Positions 46,701-53,000 of a stretch of DNA of 64,000 nt are shown piece after piece. The position numbers and the translations under genes are program-made. The DNA comes from Cinnamomum chago (lineage: Eukaryota; Streptophyta; Magnoliopsida; Laurales; Lauraceae): NCBI GenBank assembly GCA_038049695.1, contig CP142458.1, positions 64,389,501 through 64,453,500 of the forward strand. Direction: 5' to 3'. Position 1 is the stretch's first letter, and each line of letters begins with the position of its first letter. Below the pieces are notes generated by a model. The model saw only the letters and a program-made list of their open reading frames with translations, was not told the origin of the DNA and did no database searches.

Positions 46701-48076
46701 TATATATCAATCATACATTCATACTAGGTTTCCCTTAACTCGTAGAGTGTATTTCTTGCAAGTGATTTTGATGAACAAATATACCAAATAATATTTGAAA
46801 TTCTGATACATGCCAACTAATGTAAGCATCACTTTCTCCATGATGATTGATTAAGTCATGAATTTTTTTCATTTACCCCTTGCATTTTAGCCTTTTTTTT
46901 ACAAAACCCTTGTTTGAATAATTACACCCCAAACTTTTCATGAAATGTTCAGAACTACCTTGGACTATTGTTCAAACTTTCTGACCGGGTTTGACCATAA
47001 TCTGATGCCCTCTTTTACGAAAAGACAACATTATTGAGAATTTATTGATACTGGTAGATAGCCTGAGATCTTCTTTCCCCTCCTTTTTTTTTCCTATTTT
47101 TCAAGCAAAGTGTTATCTTTGATATGCGCATACTTGTACATGCCTTGTGTATTCAGGTCGGACAGATAGGAGAATCAGATTGGAACTCAATACTGCACTG
47201 ATTCTTTTGGCATACAGGCTTTGCATATTCTACTTACCAAGTCCATTGTTTCATATAGTTCTCTTAGTTTTCATACTCTCCAACTTTAAAATGTTAGAAA
47301 AGAATGCAAACAATGATATTATAATTAATTCAGAAATGTTCTAAAGCAAAAATTAGGAGAGCTGTATTGTCCTAGAATTCCAAAAGTGCAGTCGTATCCT
47401 TGATCTTCATGTCCATACCAAGTATCCAGATCCATATCCGGTCATCATAGGTGATCATCATTACTCTTGAACTCCATCTTCAGCAATGTTTTACTGGGAC
47501 TTTGAAATCAAGCATGAGGCAATTGCTTAAGACCTATTGATAGCCTTCAAGTAATTATTGGTCCTCCATGATCAAACCCAAAAGACCAGCTATGTACACT
47601 TCCAAGGAGATCCTGAATGATGGAGATGTTTTTCGCTCATAGTTTATCAAGGGGCCAGTTCCTGTTTGTACTAAAAGGCGAGAACTCTAGCCGTGTTCAA
47701 CTTAGCCATCAGAGTGAATGTTCCTTGAAATCCTAATTTTAGGTTATGTGAAACCCTTAGCAACAAGGCATGCTTTATACCTCTGATGAGTGACTGGGGC
47801 CATACTTGATGGGTGCTTGATAGGGAGGACATACCGTCTCCAACTACTGTTAGTTCTCTTTCTGCTCATTTATGGAGTTTTTATAAGCTTAGGAAAATTT
47901 GTAAAAATGATGTGTTTGGCTTTACATGTAGATTTGTTCATTTTGGACCAATGGTTGAGTGTTGCTGTGGTTCTTTCAAGTGTCGGGGCTATCTTGGGAG
48001 CAAGAAAAAAACTGACGAGGTGGTCGTAAGATGGGGAGCCAAGCGCAAGAGATCGAAAATGATCATGATGTTATAG
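16752..48076 (+). CDS. ASHR3: Histone-lysine N-methyltransferase ASHR3-like (PHD + AWS-SET-postSET), 11 exons
   Basis: Nuclear SET-domain methyltransferase. Arabidopsis ASHR3 (SDG4) acts on H3K36, binds the stamen factor AMS and affects root-meristem division. Exons: 16752-17111, 18236-18382, 20580-20744, 23465-23491, 23757-23877, 24231-24330, 35869-35962, 38469-38547, 43924-44095, 44215-44295, 47932-48076. All phases agree and give 496 codons plus TAG; Arabidopsis is about 497. Domains: PHD and extended Cys/His zinc region at about 123-195 (CRICGKC, CSVHGC, FHIGC, CFNCKQK), then CWRHPTDWRL. The AWS cysteines span 291-323 and NRPF follows. The SET domain has GWG (343-345), EYIGE, YMCEI, RFLNHSCDPNC (407-417), ETRVGVFA and EPLTYDY. 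The post-SET is CCCGSFKC (459-466). Oddities: introns up to 11.5 kb, a 27-nt microexon, GTCAAC and GTCAGA donors, and Ser310 where Arabidopsis has VQC. Confidence 0.96.
17112..18235 (+). other. ASHR3 intron 1
   Basis: Begins GTAATC and ends TTGAACTCAG after a T-rich tract. T-rich, with no recognisable transposon. The apparent frames within it have no family resemblance. Confidence 0.8.
18236..18382 (+). CDS. ASHR3: ASHR3 exon 2 (PHD finger)
   Basis: 49 codons, phase 0 at both ends. Gives CRICGKC, LLCSVHGCKEAFHIGC and FRCPQH, the metal-ligand spacing of the ASHR3 PHD finger. Acceptor CTCAG and donor GTAAGA are both canonical. Confidence 0.93.
18383..20579 (+). other. ASHR3 intron 2, with a possible solo LTR
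   Basis: Mostly AT-rich. The block 18571-19031 begins TGATGCAGCCCGGGATC and ends TTCGTCCTGCACCA. Those inverted ends resemble, on the minus strand, those of the 1674-3857 units (TGATGCAGGAC...CCGGCTCCGCATCA). It is therefore a possible minus-strand solo LTR; no target duplication was found. Confidence 0.5.
22170..22821. mobile_element. hAT MITE, copy 1 of a three-member family
   Basis: Ends are CAAGGATGAAAATAGCGG and CCGCTCTATTTTGATTCATG. The 8-bp flanks GATATGAT (22162-22169) and GATATGAC (22822-22829) match at 7 of 8. The subtermini are rich in GTAGCGGC/GCCGCTA repeats. Non-coding, with a long poly(T) near 22280. Related copies: 30855-31191 and 45256-45636. Confidence 0.8.
22831..22980. 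repeat. Tandem duplication, 75-bp units
   Basis: Two adjacent copies (22831-22905 and 22906-22980) of ACCTTTATTCATGAAACTT...TCCATCCAAAGTTCCAACT-like text, about 90% identical by eye. The minus-strand frame across it is not a gene. Confidence 0.75.
23465..23491 (+). CDS. ASHR3: ASHR3 exon 4, a 27-nt microexon
   Basis: Nine codons, HAVPTSDIE, between a CAG acceptor and a GTCAGA donor. It joins KK from exon 3 to EIFRRLPIPYV of exon 5. Arabidopsis ASHR3, from memory, has KHAVAQSEIEEVFCQLPLPYV at this spot, so the nine residues are conserved and the exon is real despite its size. Automatic gene finders would easily miss it. Confidence 0.88.
24690..25591 (-). mobile_element. Solo LTR, 902 bp, with 5-bp target duplication
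   Basis: On the minus strand it starts TGTTGGGTTTTTTG and ends TTAGATTCTACA. Flanking CCAAG at 24685-24689 and 25592-25596 is a perfect 5-bp duplication. No internal region is present. The interior has a GC-rich patch (25255-25400) unlike the surrounding intron. Confidence 0.85.
25744..25967. mobile_element. Truncated MITE related to 6506-6815
   Basis: Starts GGGCCTGTTTGGCAATTTAC and shares TAAAGCCTCCATTTTTCAGAC with the reverse complement of the 6506 element. The other terminus is missing; LINE sequence begins about where it stops. Confidence 0.65.
25968..27840 (+). mobile_element. LINE 3' fragment: zf-RVT and RNase H, interrupted by a hAT element
   Basis: The frame from 25975 gives CPMCLKNADSVDHLFLNC..GLWNAV (zinc-binding zf-RVT region), TSFLATIWVIWKERNNRCF, and an RNase H start, GFKLNFDGSALGNSGLAGVGRII. 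A frameshift near 26535 moves the rest to another frame: CSANEAELLAIITCLREAL, IVEGDSFCAIQWAK, PPWNLAGVV. The hAT insertion at 26699-27728 splits the RNase H exactly; reading resumes with VVDEILDLARNLQGTF. A dead copy lacking RT. Confidence 0.87.
26699..27728. mobile_element. Non-autonomous hAT element, 1.03 kb, in the LINE RNase H
   Basis: Perfect 8-bp target duplication TTGGCAGG at 26691-26698 and 27729-27736. Short inverted ends TAGAGATG/CATCTCTA. Both subtermini carry dense GGCCCGGCCCG/GGGCCGGGCC tracts. The interior is AT-rich with no transposase. Removing it restores the LINE RNase H reading frame. Confidence 0.9.
28030..28760 (-). mobile_element. LINE reverse transcriptase remnant
   Basis: Minus-strand text reads, across stops and frameshifts, like the RT of the same LINE clade as 697-1435: FIDLKKAYDTE, ALSPYLNSL, then an FVDD box (IMLFVDDVVFI) and KYMECKYN. 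The FVDD motif corresponds to the RT catalytic F(A/V)DD. Heavily decayed. Confidence 0.75.
28623..29092. repeat. Left arm of long intronic inverted duplication
   Basis: Reverse complement of 31931-32379 over about 450 bp, with small indels. Shared text includes GTGCTAAGATTCAAAATATT, GGAGAGCATATTGCTTGG and GTATTGCTGGATGATCTCAA. The outer part overlaps the LINE RT remnant, so the duplication copied part of that LINE. Confidence 0.85.
29127..29450. repeat. Third, direct-orientation copy of the arm sequence
   Basis: More diverged copy of 28760-29092: GGTACTAAGATTCAAAGTAT, GGAGAGCATATTGTTTCG, GGTCCTGTATTGCTGGAGCT and CATGTCTTTGAAGTT. Confidence 0.75.
29451..30854. other. Inter-arm spacer, unrecognised
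   Basis: Sequence between the arms of the inverted duplication. I find no intact domain. It may be further retroelement debris. Confidence 0.35.
30855..31191. mobile_element. hAT MITE, copy 2, with perfect 8-bp TSD
   Basis: CATGGTTCAAAATAGC...GCTATTTTGATCCTAG, flanked by a perfect CTTGCCAT (30847-30854 and 31192-31199). The 8-bp duplication places the family in the hAT superfamily. 337 bp, non-coding. It is similar in the interior to copy 3 in inverted orientation (ACCCTTATATAG, GATTGGCTGCTACA). Confidence 0.88.
31931..32379. repeat. Right arm of long intronic inverted duplication
   Basis: Inverted partner of 28623-29092. It begins near TAACTTCAAAGACAC and ends TACAAAGAAACTTTGAGAG. It lacks a short CCAAAATTGATACATT stretch present in the left arm. 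Confidence 0.85.
33289..33801 (-). pseudogene. Unrecognised coding-like remnant
   Basis: A 91-codon minus-strand frame (33526-33801) reads like real protein: HLFQFLRGVQCTNLKL, a CDNCAQ pair, INLRNISLLDVD, SLMHLGVNALTR and HRVEPREVYASQD. It then continues past stops as PQDVRRQVVQPSMYIQ, ESWKKAAINYAGLRYNCEST, KPFMRYIYEARQS and MPLTIHGIRTL. The steady amino-acid sense across stops suggests a decayed gene or transposon fragment. I do not recognise the family. It lies antisense in ASHR3 intron 6 and is not part of ASHR3. Confidence 0.45.
33838..34025 (-). mobile_element. Possible SINE
   Basis: Minus-strand text has a tRNA-like head (TGGCTCTTCAGCATAAAGCAA, then TGTGTCCAAATCC as a degenerate B box), a body with TTTACCCAGTGCACTCG, and ends in an A-rich tail (plus-strand T tract at 33838-33868). 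No duplication found. Confidence 0.4.
34973..35395. repeat. Tandem duplication, ~210-bp units
   Basis: Copies at about 34973-35186 and 35187-35395 share CTTTTGACATCAT, GGTTGGAATACTATAGTTTAA, GTCCAGGTGCT-like text and CTCAGTTACTACCAACTTC. They differ by point changes and small indels. Non-coding. Confidence 0.85.
35963..38468 (+). other. ASHR3 intron 7
   Basis: GTAACT to ATTTCAG. Contains an ATT microsatellite at 36231-36259 and an unrecognised repeat-like block at about 36640-37330 that starts TTTTTTTTGGTAAGGTAAG. No gene seen. Confidence 0.7.
38548..43923 (+). other. ASHR3 intron 8 (5.4 kb)
   Basis: GTAAAT to TTCTTCAG. Holds a Copia 3' remnant (41229-41550) and otherwise decayed AT-rich sequence. 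Short frames here have no family match and are not exons. Confidence 0.7.
41229..41550 (+). mobile_element. Copia-like LTR with polypurine tract
   Basis: AAGGGGGAG at 41229-41237 is a classic Copia polypurine tract. It is directly followed by TGTTGGGAAACTGTTGGG, an LTR start. TATTTTTATAAATAGCC lies near 41404 as a promoter-like box. The right boundary is unclear and the upstream internal region is unrecognisable. Confidence 0.6.
43924..44095 (+). CDS. ASHR3: ASHR3 exon 9 (SET core)
   Basis: Encodes VINDALCEERLW, QNFYMCEIRKDFTIDATFKGN and RFLNHSCDPNC. The last contains the NHSC pseudoknot motif that, with the later DY pair, forms the SAM and lysine sites. Split codons at both ends (G|TG before, TG|G after) match exons 8 and 10. 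Confidence 0.95.
44296..47931 (+). other. ASHR3 intron 10 (3.6 kb)
   Basis: GTATCT to ACATGTAG. Contains a T-rich stretch (44750-45240), the hAT MITE at 45256-45636, and a hAT-like phrase with GGGCCTGG/CCTGGCC repeats at about 46000-46310. No gene seen. Confidence 0.7.
45256..45636. mobile_element. hAT MITE, copy 3
   Basis: CAAGGATTAAAATAC...GCTATTTTGAACCATG. The 8-bp flanks AGCCAATG and AGCTAGTG match at 6 of 8. Subterminal GTAGCGGC/GCGGCCTC text is as in the other copies. The interior matches copy 2 in inverted orientation. Confidence 0.78.
47932..48076 (+). CDS. ASHR3: ASHR3 exon 11 (post-SET and C-terminus)
   Basis: Completes the split Arg codon, then FVHFGPMVECCCGSFKCRGY, the zinc-binding post-SET. 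A basic tail WGAKRKRSK follows, probably nuclear localising, then TAG. Arabidopsis has a similar WGAKRRR tail. Confidence 0.94.
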
Positions 48077-50084
48077 TGCAAATGACACATTCTGTATATT
48101 CTATATCAAGGCAAGGGAGTGTTCATTGATTCTTTACAGTCACAGATGCAGGCAAGGGATTGAAGTAGTCTGCTCTCTTTTTCCTGTTTGTAGCAGAAAT
48201 TTGTTGTCATTGAGCTTCATTTTTAGTTTTTCTTTTTTTGATCTGTTTCTTTCCATTTCTTCCATGTACACTTCTGGCGGCTGTTGTAACAGTTCAAATC
48301 ATATAAGAATAACATCTGAGAATCAAATTCCTGTAATTGGGTGTATTGACTTTTTCAAAAAAGATTAGTAGAATGTCCAAATGAGAAAATTTTGAAATTT
48401 GTCCAGTAGCACTACGGACATATGTTTTGTATTCTCTCTCTCTCTCTCTCTCTCTAAATATCCTTTGGGACATGCCTTGCCCCAACTATTTTATCAGCTA
48501 CAGCTTGTAAAAATATGAATTTTGTAGACATTCTGTAGCACTACTGCATATGGACATTCATTAATATAATTATAATAGCTTACCAAACCACTGCATATTG
48601 TTTTCTTGCTGATCTAGAATTAAGGGCTATAGGATAGGGTCCCATATCAATTGGTATTATAAGATGAGAATGAGATGCTTGAATACCAGCGAAGGTGTCT
48701 GGCCCTCAGTTATGAATAATCCAAATCCAGATTAATCTGGGTCTGCCCCAATTCAGATCTTAAGCTGAAGCAACCAATGATCCAACCCCAAGGGCAACCT
48801 GGTCTCCACAAAAGCCCTGTCCATCCTTCAAATCCAAGCACATGCAATTGAGAATTTCAAATAAATATAAGATGGTAGTCTGTAGGAGACTAGCAATTGT
48901 GAAGTAGGATGAGGGTATCAAACCTCTGTATTTCATAACGTATCACTACTATGAGATGGATTCGATATAATGAAAGACCAAAATGTTTTGATGGTCCTGA
49001 TTGCCTGATTTGTATTAAATTTCTAAGAACTCATAATAAATGGGTTTTGAATGAGGAGTATTTAAGAGGTGATGGGAATGGTCTAAGATGGAGATGTATA
49101 TTGGACCTTCACTTTCCTAGGATTTAATCAATAGGGTGATGGATGGGGGAAATCTTCACCTGCCCACCGCACATCAAGACTGTCCCGGAGGCGGGACCCA
49201 CTTCTGAAATCCTGTGATGCACGGTCTGGACGTGGAGTGCGCGGGTGAATATTTTCTGATGGATGGGTAGTGATCTTTTCTTTCATCAAAGAGATTATTT
49301 GATATCCCCCTGCCAGATCTTCACCTTGTATCCCAAACTTTAAACTGTTAGGAACCCAATGCAGAATAAACAATGAGCCATTAGAGTGAATTTTCATTCA
49401 ACTGCCGTTTTAACTGTAGTAATATTTAGTAAAGAAGAGGTCATTTCTTATTGTACCCCTTTTCACAAAATACAATGGGAAAAACTGGAGCAATTTCCAC
49501 AGGCATATAATCCAACAGCTTGTTGAGGGTGCAGCCAAACCATCTGTCATTATCGTCAGACCGCTCCTTTTCTGTTTATATTTATATTGATATTGAAGTA
49601 TGATTAGGTTTTTATTGCTGACCAGTTTGACACAGACCCTTTGCTTGGGCTTGGGTCTGACAAATGAAAAATACTAGTACCATGCCCAAATAAGTGCATC
49701 CAAACAGCACACATGGACAACAAAATTTCGGAAGAAACTTGCAGACACTACATGAGAAAACCAAGATGAGAGCACAGGCACGCACAAGCAGTATGAAATT
49801 TGATAGATCGTTAACCAAATCATGTGTTGCATTTAAATTTCGACTATGAGCTATAACATAAATCAAGATTTGAATGCAGATTCAAAGATCCAAACCCATC
49901 ATAGTACCATTAGCACGCAAACAGAACCACATGACCACAGCCTCTGTCCAACATAATGGCAACAAACAGAAATGGCTTAAACCTCTTTGAAATTTGCCTT
50001 TAAACTTTGACGACATCCTGTAGCCCTTAAAAATATTTATGGACACTGACAGAATCTTGGAAAGTTCTGTGGCTTCTGTACACC
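48077..50084. other. Convergent intergenic region, ASHR3 and TIC55 3' ends
   Basis: Holds the 3' UTRs of two genes that face each other and a CT microsatellite at 48433-48456. No intervening gene. Polyadenylation sites are not certain by eye. Confidence 0.6.
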
Positions 50085-53000
50085 TCACAATCTCCTGTGC
50101 TTTCTAACAAAGTTGGTTGTTATGAGGGAAACGGCACTAGAACATGCATATGCCCCGGTCAAGAAAATTGCCGTCGATGCCAAAAGGAGTACCTTCCACT
50201 GTCTCCCCGAAACCAAAATCGCCAATGCAGCAGTAGCTAGAGTCAAAATATAGAGGCCATTTTTCCAAGCTTGGAAAGCTTGCACTGTTTTCCTGCATCC
50301 CTTGCAATGGACCACATGACGGAAGTATCGGTTGGCAGGATTAGGAGCATGGACTGCTCCTATGCCTCCCTTTGCAGGCATTGATGCTGAAATCCCAGCA
50401 ACGAGCCCAGCCGGTGCGTGTTCCACCACAGCAGGGTCTCTAGGCAGTGAGATGGTGTTGTGACCAAAATAATATGGCATTCCATGGCCCACTTTGTCCA
50501 TCCACTTCCGGTACTCTGCCACCCAAGTGTCGGAAGACCTTAGGTTGAGGTAAAGCGCCCCTGTTGGAACCTTCTCCTTTATTAGCACTTCATTTTGAGA
50601 TGAGAGGAATCCCATGTCTTGCTCAAAAACCTTACCTGCATTTCAAATGTCATTTGGAAGTTGCATTTCAGGTTGAATTAGATTAAAGAGTTACGTTCAT
50701 GTTTTCAGAACAGTGGATAGCACAGCTCATAAAATGGCTGGCACTCTAGCTAAATAGTGTGGTTATATGTATTGTGATCCGATGTAGTAGCATTCCTTTT
50801 CTACTTTTGTTTCTTTGTTTTACATGCATTTGGCGGTATAGAGCTCTGCTACTGCCATGTTTTTGCTTTCCTTTATGTATCTTCTTCCTTCTTACATAAA
50901 ATTCTATATCATGCTGATAAAAAAAAGGAAAAGAAGAAAAAAGGTCACCTTACCTGCATTTTGGTGAAAGTACCATTTTGGAAGTAGCTTTACTAGAAAG
51001 GACCTCTTTGTACCTCCAAACCTCACAATAAGCATGGACTTCCCTTGCCCGGCTGGTCGACAAAGGAAGAGTGCTGAAAAGCACTGCTTGTTCCCATTCT
51101 TGTCAATGAACTCACGATTATTCTGAAGAACGCATGGTGCTTCAAACCGTAGGAAGTTTGGCATTGATGGATCTGAAACTTTACCCCATGAGCCACCAAA
51201 TCCCCTATCTGTCCGTTCTGTTACCTTGAAGGCCAGTGCTTGGGCATCTTCTCTTTTTGCACTCCAATCTGTCCGATCATGTGATATTGGGACATGGGCA
51301 GGATCCATCAGATTTTCAAGGAGAATGGAGTGATCATATGGAAGCTCGTGGATGGTGGATAAATCTTGGAAGCCCGGCCTAGCGTAGTGTTCGAACCATG
51401 GCAGTTTCTCAGTGTTTGCTGTTTTCTTGTCTGACATCCACACCCACACAACTCCTTGGGAGTCTCTCACCTCGTATGTTTTTACACAAGCCGAATTAGG
51501 GATTTTTGCTCCGGCTGGAAGCTATAGGCACACAAAGAAAAGAAATAAATCAAAGTTTCATATTTTATTGTAAGCATTTGCTATGATGTATGGATACTTC
51601 AAAATGGGCAACATATTGTGTCGTATCATATCTAATACTTCACTTTTTGTGTAAAATTAGTGTCTACGGTGTGTCCCTATCATATCCATGGCGTATCTGG
51701 ACATCGTAGATTGTTTGCAGGGGGTGTCGATTGATGGTATTGTATAGAAACTTAAGTGGCTTGGCTAGGTTCCCATGGGGGTTGTCTTTTGGAATTTTCC
51801 TTACTAGAGTTTGCTTGTTAAGTGAAACCATTTATGAAAAGGACTATTGAAAATAGAAGAATAGAGCTCTCAACCCAATCATGTCCCATGAGAGTTTTTA
51901 TTTTATGAGTGAAAATTAACTATTGATATGGGTGAGCATCTTAATCTTCTATACTTCTTGCTACTATATCTCCACTTTCCTCTCTTTAATATAGTGGTAA
52001 ACTCCTCCTTGCCCACAAATGTAGCCCTTGTCGATATAAATTGTTATGATGTTCACTAACAACTTGAGCTTTTGGTGGTACATGATATTAACATGGAATC
52101 AAAGCCAAAGGTCACGAGTTCGAAACCCTTGAGAGGCATGTCACCTACATTTGTCTGTCTGGTTTGTCTGTTCCATCTGTTTGTTGGGTTTCGAATTTGA
52201 ACGGCTTCCCGTTCGAGAGGGGGTGTTGATATAAATTGTTATGCCGTTCACTAACAGCTCAAGCTTTTGGTGTTGCTGGTTATTAACAGTCCTTAGTGGC
52301 GAACCACATATATTTTTTTTTCTTATGTGGTGCTTGTTTTTCCTTTTAATTGTTTTTCTTATTTGCTTGTACACTTCCATCACCAAATAAACTGGTATCA
52401 AAGCTTTACTTTCATTGCTTCATTCGACCTAGGTCTGATTTGTGCTTCGACTTGTGGTTTGCTCTTGTATGATCTTTATTTGTTGTTGGCATCTACAATG
52501 GTAGGAAGGGAATCAGATGCAAAATTTAAGGTGAAGAACATTTGGAGAAATTTGACAAGACAAACAACTTTTAATCTATGGAGAATTAAGGTTCAAGATC
52601 TTTTAGTTCAATGAGGCCCAAGCAAGATTTTAAAAAGGAGAATCGAAGAATTTATCCATGATGGGTGATGAGTGGGAAGCTCTAGATTTGATGGCCATTA
52701 GCACGATCTGCATGTGTTCATGGTTGAAGTGCTCTGCAATGTCGTGGAAGAGAATCTCATGCACAGCTTTGGTCAAAGCTAGAAGGTCTTTACATGAAAA
52801 AATAACTCATGAATGGCCGTATATGAAGCAGCAGCTATATACTTTGAGATGAAGGTATGTTTGTCCACAATCATTTAATAATTTTAATAAAATTATTTGT
52901 CAACTGGTAAGCATGATGTGAAAGTCCTTACCTTATGGAGATTGCTTCCTCCATCATATCGTCACCTGGTTATGTCATAGCAAGGAGATGATGGACATGG

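Noticed and set aside
50954..51521. TIC55 exon 3 ending instead in the [11 protein letters not shown] extension
   Set aside because: That reading runs through the GTAAGG donor into the intron. Splicing to 50635 gives the conserved [11 protein letters not shown].
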